A stretch of 64,000 nt of DNA from Polyangiaceae bacterium UTPRO1 (lineage in GTDB: Bacteria; Desulfobacterota; Binatia; UTPRO1): the NCBI GenBank assembly GCA_002050235.1, contig MWST01000029.1:2501-66500 (forward strand), read 5' to 3'. The notes under the pieces were generated by a model that was not told the origin of the DNA, ran no database searches, and was given only the letters and a program-made list of their open reading frames with translations. This document shows, in pieces, positions 8,932-17,804 of this stretch. Position 1 is the first letter of the stretch. Each line of letters begins with the position of its first letter. Position numbers and translations under genes: made by a program.

Positions 8932-11727
8932 ATGGGGGTCGACTACGAAGATCTGCTGAGCTTGGTCGAAAAGCCGGGACGCTACCTCGGCAACGAGCGC
9001 GGCGCCGTCCGCAAGGATCCCGACCGAGTCGGCCTCCGATTCGCGTTGGCCTTCCCCGAAGTCTACGAGATCGCACAATCGCACCTCGGGCTGCAGATCC
9101 TCTACGACATCCTGAACCGCCGCGCCGACGTGTACTGCGAGCGAGTGTACGCGCCCTGGCTCGACATGGAGGCACAGCTACGACGTCACGAACTCCCGCT
9201 CGCCTCCCTGGAAACGCGCACCGCGCTCGACCGGTTCCAGATCGTCGGCTTCAGCCTCCAGTACGAGCTCACCTACACGAACGTCCTGACGATGCTGGAG
9301 CTCGGTCGCATCCCGCTCCTGGCGCGCGACCGCGGCGCTAGCCACCCGCTGATCATCGCCGGCGGCCCGTGCGCGTTCAATCCCGAACCGATCGCCGACT
9401 TCTTCGATGCAATCGTCCTCGGCGATGGGGAAGAGGCCGTGCATGATATCGTCGACGCGTACCTCAGCTGGCGGCGCCAAGAGCGGTGCGACCTCTTGGC
9501 GCGCCTCGCACGGATCGACGGCGTCTACGTGCCGTCCCGCTTCACTCCGACCTATCGCTCGGACGGCCGCATCGCAGCCATCGTACCCGAGGATGCGGCA
9601 GTCCAGGTCGTCCGCAAGCGCGTGGTCCGCGATCTCGATGCGGTACCGCTGCTCGCTCGCCAGGTCGTACCGACCATGGAAATCGTCCACGATCGTGTCG
9701 CGCTCGAGGTTATGCGCGGGTGCGTGAAGGGCTGCCGCTTCTGTCAGGCGGGATACATCCATCGGCCGCTTCGCGAACGGGATCCGCAGGCGCTCCTCAC
9801 TCATATCGAACGCCTCCTCGCCGACAGCGGGTACGAGGAGGTGTCGCTGTTGTCGCTCAGCACCGGCGACTATAGCTGCATCAACCCCCTGCTCGCCACG
9901 CTGATGGACCGCGTGGCTTCGCGCCGCATCGCACTGTCACTGCCGTCGACGCGTGTGGATGCCCTCGACCCGCACCTGCTGAACGTGATCAAACGTGTCC
10001 GCAAAACCGGGTTCACCCTCGCTCCGGAAGCCGGGACGCAGCGCCTGCGCGATATCATTCAGAAAGAATACCGGGAGGACGAGCTGGTACAGGCTGCCGA
10101 CGTCATATTCCGGCTCGGGTGGCAGAGCTTGAAGCTATACTTCATGCTCGGTCTTCCCACCGAGACCGAGGAAGATCTCCACGGGATCGTCACCCTCGCG
10201 CGTCGGGTCTCGGCGGCCGGCGACCACCGACATCCGGTCACGGTGAGCGCGTCCACATTCGTCCCGAAGCCCCACACGCCGTTCCAGTGGATGCCGCAGA
10301 TAGGGATCGACGAGACGAAAGCGCGGCAGACTCTGCTGCGCAGCGCACTCGGGCGCCATCGGCTCGGATTCAAGTGGCACGACGCGCGGCTATCCTACCT
10401 CGAGGGCGTGTTCTCGCGCGGCGATCGACGCCTGGCGGCCGTGCTGCTCACTGCTCATCGGCTGGGATGCCGCTTCGACGGCTGGAGCGACCAGTGCCGC
10501 TGGGACCTGTGGCAACGCGCGTTTGCCGAGACGGGGACCGACGCCGACTGGTACCTGAGACGGCGCACACTCGATGAAACACTGCCGTGGGATCATCTCG
10601 ACAGCGGCGTCGGCAAGACTTTTCTACGCCGCGAGCTGGCGGCAGCCTTGGCGCGGAGGCTAACGCCCGACTGTAGCATCGAACGCTGCACACACTGCGG
10701 AGCATGCGACTTCACCAGCGTCCGCAACGTGACCTTCCACCCACGCGGCGCCAAGGGTAGCGAGAGCCGCGGGGCGTCAGTCGACGCCTGGGCCACCGCC
10801 GCAATGCCGGAGGCAGTGCCCTGGCCTACCCGCAACTGGAAGCGCCTCGTCGACGGCCGACAACCCGTAGAAGCGACACCGGACTCGCTCGGGGGCGGCG
10901 GCGAATCGCGGATCGGCGCACCGCCGCCGTCCCCGTCGTATGGCCTTGGCGAGGGACAGTCGCAAGCGTGGCTCGGGGCCGAGCGACACGGCATGGAGCC
11001 GGTGCTCGACGCCGATGCGCGGTCGGCTATCCGGATACGCCTCGTCTACCAGAAGCTCGATCGCGCACGCTTCCTCGGCAACCGCGAGCTCACGATCGCG
11101 TTCATGCGCGCCAGCCGCCGCGCCGGCTTGCCGCTGGCATTCTCGTCGGGGCACCATCCGTTGCCGCGGATGAGCTTCGGCCCCGCACTCTCGCTCGGGT
11201 TCGCCAGCTACGGGGAGTACATGGACCTCGACCTCTGCGCACTCCGCAGCGGCCGCGAGGTAATGGACGCTTTGAACCGCGAGCTACCCGACGGCCTCGT
11301 CATCGTGGAGGCCGAGGCTCACGGCTTGGACCTTCCGAGCGTCGACCGTAGCCTCGCTGCGTTCACGTACTCCATCTCGCTCGAACGCCTGTCCGCCGCT
11401 CGCCTACCCGACGTCACGCTGCGCGAACGCCTCGCCGCCTTCGCGGCGGCCGAGCGATTCCCGCTGGTCAAGCGCATCAGGGGCCGTGACCGTCCGATCG
11501 ACGCGCGCGCGAGCGTGACGATCACCCGGACCGGAGCCCGTACGTTGCGGGTGCAAACGGCGATCGCTCGCGGCGGAACGTTGAAGCCGCACCACGTCGT
11601 CGCCGCCGTCCTCGGACTCGACGACCTCGAAACTCAGCTGCTTTCGGTTACGAAGATCGCAACCGTTCTGGCGCCGCCCCTTTCTCCCGCCGACCTCCCC
11701 GTACGGCTCGCTTCCACGGTAGACTGA
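8932..11727 (+). CDS. Radical SAM protein (TIGR03960-type) fused to DUF2344/TIGR03936
   Basis: 931 aa from ATG 8932; the frame stays open to a GTG at 8860, but the family-typical N-terminus LLSLVEKPGRYLGNE and a well-placed -10 box support 8932. The N-terminal part is B12-binding-like, then a radical SAM core with CVKGCRFC (CxxxCxxC from residue 264) for the 4Fe-4S cluster. A Pro/Gly-rich linker of roughly 70 residues (about 620-695) leads to a DUF2344 domain (RIRLVYQKLDRARFLGNREL onward). In many bacteria the two halves are separate neighbouring genes beside rng. The substrate is unknown; location next to RNase G suggests RNA or ribosome modification. Confidence 0.88.
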   Translation: MGVDYEDLLSLVEKPGRYLGNERGAVRKDPDRVGLRFALAFPEVYEIAQSHLGLQILYDILNRRADVYCERVYAPWLDMEAQLRRHELPLASLETRTALDRFQIVGFSLQYELTYTNVLTMLELGRIPLLARDRGASHPLIIAGGPCAFNPEPIADFFDAIVLGDGEEAVHDIVDAYLSWRRQERCDLLARLARIDGVYVPSRFTPTYRSDGRIAAIVPEDAAVQVVRKRVVRDLDAVPLLARQVVPTMEIVHDRVALEVMRGCVKGCRFCQAGYIHRPLRERDPQALLTHIERLLADSGYEEVSLLSLSTGDYSCINPLLATLMDRVASRRIALSLPSTRVDALDPHLLNVIKRVRKTGFTLAPEAGTQRLRDIIQKEYREDELVQAADVIFRLGWQSLKLYFMLGLPTETEEDLHGIVTLARRVSAAGDHRHPVTVSASTFVPKPHTPFQWMPQIGIDETKARQTLLRSALGRHRLGFKWHDARLSYLEGVFSRGDRRLAAVLLTAHRLGCRFDGWSDQCRWDLWQRAFAETGTDADWYLRRRTLDETLPWDHLDSGVGKTFLRRELAAALARRLTPDCSIERCTHCGACDFTSVRNVTFHPRGAKGSESRGASVDAWATAAMPEAVPWPTRNWKRLVDGRQPVEATPDSLGGGGESRIGAPPPSPSYGLGEGQSQAWLGAERHGMEPVLDADARSAIRIRLVYQKLDRARFLGNRELTIAFMRASRRAGLPLAFSSGHHPLPRMSFGPALSLGFASYGEYMDLDLCALRSGREVMDALNRELPDGLVIVEAEAHGLDLPSVDRSLAAFTYSISLERLSAARLPDVTLRERLAAFAAAERFPLVKRIRGRDRPIDARASVTITRTGARTLRVQTAIARGGTLKPHHVVAAVLGLDDLETQLLSVTKIATVLAPPLSPADLPVRLASTVD

Positions 11728-11734
11728 GCCCAGC

Positions 11735-13297
11735 GTGTCCAAGCTCATCCTCATAAACTCCACGCCGGAAGAGACGCGAGTTGCCATCGTCGAGAACCGG
11801 GCGCTCGCCGAAATCCACTTCGAACGCGCTCGCGACCGCGGCATCGCGGGAAACATCTACAAGGGCAAGGTGGTGCGCGTGCTGCCGGGTATGCAGGCCG
11901 CTTTCGTCGACATCGGCCTCGCGAAAGCCGGCTTCCTGCACGCATCCGATTTCCATCCCGGCGGCGACGCACTTCCCATAGTCGACGCCGAGCCGCCGGA
12001 ACGCGACGCGGACACGGCGCCGCCGCTCGCCGCGCCCGAAGATTGCGAGGCGAGCACACCGGCCGACGCGGACCCGGCCCTGCCCTTGCATCACGAGCCG
12101 ATCGAAGATCGGCTCAGTCGGGGCGACGAGATCCGCGTCCAGGTCGCCAAGGAACCGCTCGGATCGAAAGGTCCACGGATCACCTCCCACATCTCGCTCC
12201 CCGGTCGCTATCTCGTGTACCTGCCGACGACCAATCATCTCGGCGTCTCGCGCCGTATCGAAGACGAGGAAGAACGCCAACGCCTCCACGACATCGTGCT
12301 CGCCATGAAGCCGGCCGGTGCGGGCTTCATCGTCCGTACCGTGTGCGTGGGACTCAGTCGAAGCGAGATCCAGAACGACATGCGCTTCCTGATCGACCTG
12401 TGGAACCGCATCCTGAAGCGCAGCGAGGACGTGTCCGCCCCTTGCCGGCTCCATTACGACATGGACCTCACGCTGCGCAGCATCCGTGACCTCTTCACGC
12501 CGGACGTCGAAAAGGTGGTGGTCGATCGCCGCGAAGACCACCAGCGCATACTCGAGTTCGTCGATTCCTTCGCGCCCGTCCTCACGTCCCGCATCGAGCT
12601 CCACGCCGACGACGAGCCGCTCTTCGACCGCTACGGCATCGAACAGGCCGTCGGCCGCGCGCTCGAGCGGCGGGTGTGGCTCAGGTCGGGCGGCTACATC
12701 GTGATCGACCAGACCGAGGCGCTCACCACGATCGACGTCAACACCGGTCGTTACGTCGGCAAGCACGACCCCGAGGAGACGGTGCTCACCACCAACCTGG
12801 AAGCGGCGCGCGAGATCGTCGACCAGCTCCGGCTCCGCAACATCGGCGGCATCATCATCGTCGACTTCATCGACATGGCGAACCCGGCTCACCGGCAGCG
12901 GGTCATGGATGCCTTCGATGTCGCGCTCAAACAGGACAAGACGCGCAGCGCCATCCTCAAGATCTCGGAGCTTGGCCTGGTCGAGATGACGCGCAAGCGC
13001 ACGCGTCCGAGCTTGCTGCAGCTGCTGACCGAGCCCTGCCCGACCTGCGATGGCCGCGGGCGCGTCGTATCGGTCGCGACGGTCGCGTACGATGCGATTC
13101 GGCGCATCCGCCAGGTCGCCGCCGCGGCCCCGGAAGCGACGCGCATCGTGGTGCGGGCGAGCGCATCCGTGACCACCTTCCTGTACGAGGAGGAGGGCAG
13201 CGCCATGGATCGCCTCGAACGCGAGATCGGCCGTCGGATCACGGTCGAGACGGCGGCAGGTTCGGAGATCTCCTGGCTCGACGTGCGCGCCGTGTGA
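11735..13297 (+). CDS. rng: Ribonuclease G/E family endoribonuclease
   Basis: 520 aa, RNase G-sized, without the long C-terminal scaffold of RNase E. It begins at GTG 11735, 7 bp after the radical-SAM gene. An S1 RNA-binding domain (GNIYKGKVVRVLPGMQAAFVDIG) is interrupted by an acidic, Pro/Ala-rich insert at about residues 82-125. The catalytic region includes TTIDVNTGRYVGK and IIIVDFIDM, whose Asp residues bind the active-site metal, and CPTCDGRGRV (from residue 434) forms the Zn-link. It processes rRNA and decays mRNA by 5'-end-dependent cleavage. Having both RNase Y and RNase G in one window indicates two mRNA-decay initiators. Confidence 0.93.
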   Translation: MSKLILINSTPEETRVAIVENRALAEIHFERARDRGIAGNIYKGKVVRVLPGMQAAFVDIGLAKAGFLHASDFHPGGDALPIVDAEPPERDADTAPPLAAPEDCEASTPADADPALPLHHEPIEDRLSRGDEIRVQVAKEPLGSKGPRITSHISLPGRYLVYLPTTNHLGVSRRIEDEEERQRLHDIVLAMKPAGAGFIVRTVCVGLSRSEIQNDMRFLIDLWNRILKRSEDVSAPCRLHYDMDLTLRSIRDLFTPDVEKVVVDRREDHQRILEFVDSFAPVLTSRIELHADDEPLFDRYGIEQAVGRALERRVWLRSGGYIVIDQTEALTTIDVNTGRYVGKHDPEETVLTTNLEAAREIVDQLRLRNIGGIIIVDFIDMANPAHRQRVMDAFDVALKQDKTRSAILKISELGLVEMTRKRTRPSLLQLLTEPCPTCDGRGRVVSVATVAYDAIRRIRQVAAAAPEATRIVVRASASVTTFLYEEEGSAMDRLEREIGRRITVETAAGSEISWLDVRAV

Positions 13298-13333
13298 CGG
13301 AAAGATCGGCAGGCCACCGGCACGGCGCGCGCC

Positions 13334-13361
13334 TTGACTTGCCATTCCCTGGAACTTATTC
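13334..13361 (+). promoter_or_regulatory. Putative promoter of the cof (F420) operon
   Basis: TTGACT (13334-13339), 16 bp, TTATTC (13356-13361) in the 76-bp gap between rng and cofG. The predicted transcript start is only about 6 nt before ATG 13374, and no ribosome site is visible. Confidence 0.4.
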
Positions 13362-13373
13362 GGGCGTGACGTT

Positions 13374-14594
13374 ATGCCCCTCGATCACGACCGCGGCGCC
13401 GCAGATCCGCCGCCGGTGCCCCCATTCACCGACGCCCTCGAGCGCTTGGTCGAGTACGGAGCTAACGCCTCGTTGGCCGACGCGTACGCGTTGATGCGTT
13501 GCCGCGACGATGACCTGCCCGTGCTGCTCGATGCCGCCGGCGGGTTGCGGGATCGGCACAAAGGCCGGCACGTCACCTACTCGCGGAAAGTATTCCTCCC
13601 GATCACGAATGTTTGTAGGGATCGTTGCAGCTACTGCACGTTCCGCAAAGATCCCGGCGAGCCGGGCGCTTGGACGATGCGCCGCGCCGAGATCCGCGAC
13701 TGGCTCGCCCGGGCACGTGCACAGGGATGCAAAGAAGCGCTGATGTGCCTGGGCGACAGCCCCGAGGCGGCATTCCCGGCGTATCGGGCCACGCTCGCAG
13801 AGCTCGGCTACGCCTCGACCGTCGACTACGTGCGCGAGGCGTGCGAAATGGCACTCGCCGCGGACCTCCTGCCCCACACGAACGCCGGCGTTCTGTCGCG
13901 TGCCGAGATGGAGCACCTCCGTCCCGTGAACGTAAGCCTCGGACTCATGCTCGAAAGCGCGAGCCCGCGTTTGCGCGCCCGCGGCATGCCGCACCATCAT
14001 GCCCCCGACAAGGAACCGGCGCGCCGCCTCGCCATGATCGACGAAGCGGGCCGCCTCCGGATTCCGTTCACGACCGGCATCCTCATAGGCATCGGTGAAA
14101 CACCCGAAGAGCGCGCCGACGCCTTGTTTGCGATCGCCGATCTCCACGCCCGCCACGGCCACATCCAAGAAGTGATCGTCCAGAACTTCCGCGCCAAGGA
14201 CGCCATACCCATGGCTAACGTTCCCGAGCCTAGTTCCGGCGACATGGCGCGCGCGGTCGCCGTCGCCCGGCTCGTGCTGGGCGGCGACATGAACGTGCAG
14301 GCGCCTCCCAACCTGAATCCCGACGACCATCGACTGCTGCTGCGGGCCGGAATCAATGACTGGGGCGGTATCTCGCCGGTGACGCGCGACTACGTGAATC
14401 CCGAGGCGGCATGGCCGCAAGTCTCCCTGCTCGCCGCCACCTGCCGCGCCGAGGGCTTCACTCTCGGCGAACGGCTCGCCGTCTATCCCGAGTACGCACG
14501 GCCGGATTTCCTCGATCCGACCCTCTCCGCCCCCGTAGAACGGCTCGCGAGCCGTATCGCCAGGAAGGACAGTCATGTCGTTGCCGCGCATTGA
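13374..14594 (+). CDS. cofG: 7,8-didemethyl-8-hydroxy-5-deazariboflavin synthase, CofG subunit
   Basis: 406 aa radical SAM enzyme. With CofH it makes FO, the deazaflavin core of coenzyme F420, from a ribityl-uracil and tyrosine. Cys81, Cys85 and Cys88 (CRDRCSYC) form the cluster motif; LMCLGDSPE and the C-terminal NLNPDDHRLLLRAGINDWGG are CofG hallmarks. CofG and CofH are separate here, as in archaea and cyanobacteria, not fused as in actinobacterial FbiC. The end overlaps cofH by 20 bp. The N-terminal 30 residues are Pro-rich and not conserved, so the true start could be slightly downstream. Confidence 0.93.
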   Translation: MPLDHDRGAADPPPVPPFTDALERLVEYGANASLADAYALMRCRDDDLPVLLDAAGGLRDRHKGRHVTYSRKVFLPITNVCRDRCSYCTFRKDPGEPGAWTMRRAEIRDWLARARAQGCKEALMCLGDSPEAAFPAYRATLAELGYASTVDYVREACEMALAADLLPHTNAGVLSRAEMEHLRPVNVSLGLMLESASPRLRARGMPHHHAPDKEPARRLAMIDEAGRLRIPFTTGILIGIGETPEERADALFAIADLHARHGHIQEVIVQNFRAKDAIPMANVPEPSSGDMARAVAVARLVLGGDMNVQAPPNLNPDDHRLLLRAGINDWGGISPVTRDYVNPEAAWPQVSLLAATCRAEGFTLGERLAVYPEYARPDFLDPTLSAPVERLASRIARKDSHVVAAH

Positions 14595-15837
14595 AGACCT
14601 CTACGATGGGCTCTCGCTGGATCAACGCCTGTCGCGAGCCTCGACGACGGTCCGCACCCTGATCGACCGTACCCTCGACGGCGGCGTCCTCGACGTCGAC
14701 GAGTCCATGACGCTCCTCGAAAGCACCGGCGACGACGTGCTCGCACTCATCGCCGCTGCGGACGCCGTCCGCAAGACCGACGTAGGCGACGATGTGACCT
14801 ACGTCGTGAACCGCAACGTCAACTTCACGAACGTCTGCTTCGTCGGTTGTCGTTTCTGCGCATTCAAGCGTCAGCGTGGAGAATCGGAGGCCTATACGCA
14901 TCCGGTCGAGACCATCCTCGCTAAGGTGCAGGAGGCGGTCGATCTCGGCGCCACCGAAATTTGCATGCAGGGCGGCATCAACCCCGCGATGGCGCCGTTC
15001 ACGTACCGCGACCTCCTGATCGCCATCAAACGCGCCTTCCCTGCGATCCACATGCACGCTTTTTCGCCGATGGAGATCATGTATGGAGCCCGGCGTACGG
15101 CGATGAGCCATGCCGACTACCTGGCCATGCTGAAGAGCCACGGCCTCGATACGATCCCCGGCACCGCCGCCGAGATCCTCGACGACGAGGTGCGCGAGAT
15201 TCTGAGCCACAAGAAGGTCGACGTGCGCACGTGGGTCGACATCATCACCACCGCCCACCGCCTGGGCATCCCGAGCACCGCGACGATCATGTACGGGCAC
15301 GTCGAAACGCCTCGCCACGTCGCGGCGCACCTGCGCCTGATCCGCGACCTGCAGAGCGAAACCGGAGGCTTCACGGAGTTCGTGCCGCTCCGCTTCATCC
15401 ACGCCGACACCGAGATGCATCGTGACGGGCTGGTGAACGATCCGCCGCCCAAGGGCATGTACGACCTGCGGATGTACGCGTGCTGTCGCCTCATCCTGCG
15501 CGGCGCGATCGACAATCTCCAGACCTCGTGGGTGAAGATCAACCACGACCTGGCGCAACTCTCGCTCAACGCCGGCTGCAACGATTTCGGTGGAACGCTG
15601 ATGGAGGAGAGCATCTCCCGTGAAGCTGGGGCCGACGCCGGAGAGTACACTCCGGTCGCCGAGATCCACCGCCTGGTCCGCGGCGTCGGCCGGCGTCCGG
15701 TAGAACGCACGACGCTCTACAAGAAGCTCGACCCGACGGAGGGGAGCACGACGCGTGAGAACGCCACCGCAGCTGACTGTGCTGGCGGGCGGAGTCGGGG
15801 CGGCGAGGTTCTTGCGCGGCCTCATCACGTCCACTGA
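14575..15837 (+). CDS. cofH: 5-amino-6-ribitylaminouracil-tyrosine transferase (FO synthase subunit CofH)
   Basis: 420 aa radical SAM enzyme that joins the tyrosine-derived fragment to 5-amino-6-ribitylaminouracil; CofG closes the ring. Cluster Cys88, Cys92 and Cys95 lie in CFVGCRFC; EICMQGGINP and TAAEILDDEVR are family-typical. Family sequence normally ends near RRPVERTTLYKKL; here about 30 further residues follow because the frame continues 83 bp into cofD. That tail is probably non-essential. Overlaps at both ends indicate tight co-translation. Confidence 0.93.
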   Translation: MSLPRIEDLYDGLSLDQRLSRASTTVRTLIDRTLDGGVLDVDESMTLLESTGDDVLALIAAADAVRKTDVGDDVTYVVNRNVNFTNVCFVGCRFCAFKRQRGESEAYTHPVETILAKVQEAVDLGATEICMQGGINPAMAPFTYRDLLIAIKRAFPAIHMHAFSPMEIMYGARRTAMSHADYLAMLKSHGLDTIPGTAAEILDDEVREILSHKKVDVRTWVDIITTAHRLGIPSTATIMYGHVETPRHVAAHLRLIRDLQSETGGFTEFVPLRFIHADTEMHRDGLVNDPPPKGMYDLRMYACCRLILRGAIDNLQTSWVKINHDLAQLSLNAGCNDFGGTLMEESISREAGADAGEYTPVAEIHRLVRGVGRRPVERTTLYKKLDPTEGSTTRENATAADCAGGRSRGGEVLARPHHVH

Positions 15838-16702
15838 TCCGGCCTCCCTCACCATAATCGTCAACACGGCGGATGACGATCGCTTCTTCGGCCTTGCGGT
15901 CTCGCCCGACCTCGACACCATAGTCTACACTCTCGCCGGTCTCGCTCCGCGAGGCCGCGGGTGGGGCCTCGCGGGCGATCGCTTCGAGTGCCTCGCGGCC
16001 CTAGGACGCCTCTACGGCGGGTGCGGGTGGTTCCGGCTCGGCGATCGCGACCTGGCGACGCACATCTACAGGACCGACCGCCTCGCCGCCGGCGCTGCAT
16101 TGAGCACCGTCACCGCCGAGATCTCACGAGCGTTCGGTGTGACGGCGCGCGTACTGCCGATGAGCGATCAACCGGTGCGCACGGTGCTCGGGACCGATCG
16201 CGGACGGCTCTCCTTCCAGCGCTATCTCGTCGCCGAAGGCGCACGTCCGGTAGTGCGCACTCTGCGGTATCGCGGCGCCGCAAGAGCCCGACCGGCTCCG
16301 GGGGTACTGCGAGCGATCCGCGAAGCCCGGGCCGTGATCATCGCCCCGAGCAATCCGTTCCTCAGCATCGGTCCTATCCTCGCGGTGCCGGGAGTCCGCG
16401 CCGCCCTCACGGCGCGCCGCGGCCCCGTCGCCGCCATCTCACCGCTCGTGCGCGGCCGGGCCGTCACCGGACCCCTGGCTCGCCTCCTGCGCCGCTTCGG
16501 TCATCCCGTCTCGTCCGTCGGCATCGCCCGCTGCTATCGCCCCTTCCTCGACATGCTCGTGATCGATCGTCGAGACCGCGACGACGCCGCGGCACTCGAG
16601 CGCGACGGCTGCCGCGCGATCGTCACCGATACCGTCTTCTCCACTGCCCGACGCGCGGCGCGGGCAGCGCAAACCCTGCTCATGGCCCTGGAGATCTCGT
16701 GA
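15755..16702 (+). CDS. cofD: 2-phospho-L-lactate transferase CofD
   Basis: 315 aa, normal CofD/FbiA length. It transfers a phospholactyl (or phosphoenolpyruvyl) unit from its GDP/GPPG donor onto FO, giving F420-0 or dehydro-F420-0. The N-terminal motif LAGGVGAARFLRGL (about residues 10-23), VNTADDDRFFGL and APSNPFLSIGPIL are diagnostic. It must start at or very near GTG 15755 to keep the first strand and glycine loop, so the 83-bp overlap with cofH is real. Its donor-making partner CofC/FbiD is not in the window. Confidence 0.92.
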   Translation: MRTPPQLTVLAGGVGAARFLRGLITSTDPASLTIIVNTADDDRFFGLAVSPDLDTIVYTLAGLAPRGRGWGLAGDRFECLAALGRLYGGCGWFRLGDRDLATHIYRTDRLAAGAALSTVTAEISRAFGVTARVLPMSDQPVRTVLGTDRGRLSFQRYLVAEGARPVVRTLRYRGAARARPAPGVLRAIREARAVIIAPSNPFLSIGPILAVPGVRAALTARRGPVAAISPLVRGRAVTGPLARLLRRFGHPVSSVGIARCYRPFLDMLVIDRRDRDDAAALERDGCRAIVTDTVFSTARRAARAAQTLLMALEIS

Positions 16703-17460
16703 GCTCGCCGCCGCTCACGTGTCACGCCATCGCGGCTCTACCGCTCGTACATACCGGCGACGATCTCGGCGCACTTCTCGTCGAGGCGATACAGACTGCG
16801 GGCATCAGGCTCGCGGCCTACGATGTCGTCGCGGTCTGCCAGAAGGTCGTCTCCAAGGCCGAGGGCCGCATCGTCGAGCTCGGGTCCGTCACCCCGTCCG
16901 CCTTCGCGCTCCGCGTCGCCGAGAGCACCGGGAAGGACCCGCGGATCGTCGAGGTGATCCTGCGCGAGTCGACACGCATCGTGAAGATGGCGTCGGGCCA
17001 CCTGATCTGCGAAACCGGACCAGGCTGGGTCTGCGCGAACGCCGGCATCGACGAATCCAACGCCGAGCGCCCGGACTCCGTCACACTACTGCCCCGCGAC
17101 GCCGATGCCTCGGCCAAGGCCTTGCAGGCGCGATTCTCGACCGATGCCGGAGGCGCGCCGATCGGCGTCGTCATAACTGACACCTTCGGACGGCCATGGC
17201 GGGAGGGCCTAGTCGACGTAGCCCTCGGCGTCGCCGGCATCGGCGCCGTCCTCGACTATCGGGGCGCTACCGACATGGGCGGTCGTACGCTGCACCACAC
17301 CGTCCTCGCACTAGCGGACGCGATCGCCGCAGCTGCGGGACTTCTCATGGTGAAAGGTGCCGGAATCCCGGCGGTGGTGGTGCGCGGGGTCTCGTGGGAG
17401 CGGACGACGGGTCGCGGGCGCGATCTCGTGCGACCTGCGGCGCTCGATCTCTTCCGCTGA
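16699..17460 (+). CDS. cofE: Coenzyme F420:L-glutamate ligase CofE
   Basis: 253 aa from GTG 16699, which overlaps the cofD stop as GTGA; the frame is open much further upstream but that is cofD antiphase. GTP-dependent CofE adds the first glutamates to F420-0. Recognisable elements: DVVAVCQKVVSKAEGR, SGHLICETGPGWVCANAGIDESN, VITDTFGRPWREG and DMGGRTLHHTVLALADAIAAAAG. It is the stand-alone single-domain form, without the C-terminal reductase-like domain of mycobacterial FbiB. Last gene of the operon; its stop codon sits inside a strong hairpin. Confidence 0.92.
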   Translation: MSSPPLTCHAIAALPLVHTGDDLGALLVEAIQTAGIRLAAYDVVAVCQKVVSKAEGRIVELGSVTPSAFALRVAESTGKDPRIVEVILRESTRIVKMASGHLICETGPGWVCANAGIDESNAERPDSVTLLPRDADASAKALQARFSTDAGGAPIGVVITDTFGRPWREGLVDVALGVAGIGAVLDYRGATDMGGRTLHHTVLALADAIAAAAGLLMVKGAGIPAVVVRGVSWERTTGRGRDLVRPAALDLFR

Positions 17461-17479
17461 AGCGGAGAGATCGAGCGCC
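17439..17479 (+). terminator. Long stem-loop spanning the cofE stop codon
   Basis: Bases 17439-17456 pair with 17461-17479 in a stem of about 18 bp (one bulged T) closed by a TGAA loop that contains the TGA stop. No T-run follows on either strand, so it is probably a 3' stabiliser or a factor-dependent terminator between convergent genes (cofE plus, next gene minus). Confidence 0.55.
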
Positions 17480-17528
17480 GGTGCGCGGCAACGACCGCAG
17501 GCCGTCGGCGCACGATCCCTGCACGATC

Positions 17529-17804
17529 TCAGGACGACGGTTCGCGTACGACCCCGGCGCGTGCGGCCGCGACTTCTTCTCGGTTGGCGTCGAGTACGGC
17601 GCGCAGCACCGTCTCGAGTGCGGTGATCTCACCGTTGACCGCCACCATGCTCTCGATCAACGCCAGCCAGCGAAGCGACGCCGGCTCGCCCGGATCCATC
17701 TCCGGGCAGAGCGTCGCCACGCCGGTGGCGGCACGCAGCAGGCCCTCGGAAGCGGACTCGAGGTGCTTGGCGATGTCGGTGAACGTTTCGCGATCGATGA
17801 TCAT
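17529..17804 (-). CDS. Small hypothetical protein
   Basis: 91 aa from ATG 17804, with an AAGGAG ribosome site about 9 nt upstream; the frame is open upstream but without a better start. Sequence begins MIIDRETFTDIAKHLESA and is rich in Leu/Ala/Glu, predicted all-helical, with no signal or membrane segment and no Cys pairs. I recognise no family. Its ATG overlaps the stop of a possible 63-codon minus-strand frame (17801-17992), so it might be second in a two-gene unit. It lies downstream of plsB on the same strand. Confidence 0.6.
   Translation of the reverse strand: MIIDRETFTDIAKHLESASEGLLRAATGVATLCPEMDPGEPASLRWLALIESMVAVNGEITALETVLRAVLDANREEVAAARAGVVREPSS

Noticed and set aside
15961..17460. 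499-codon frame containing cofE
   Set aside because: The first 246 codons are antiphase cofD; CofE starts at GTG 16699.
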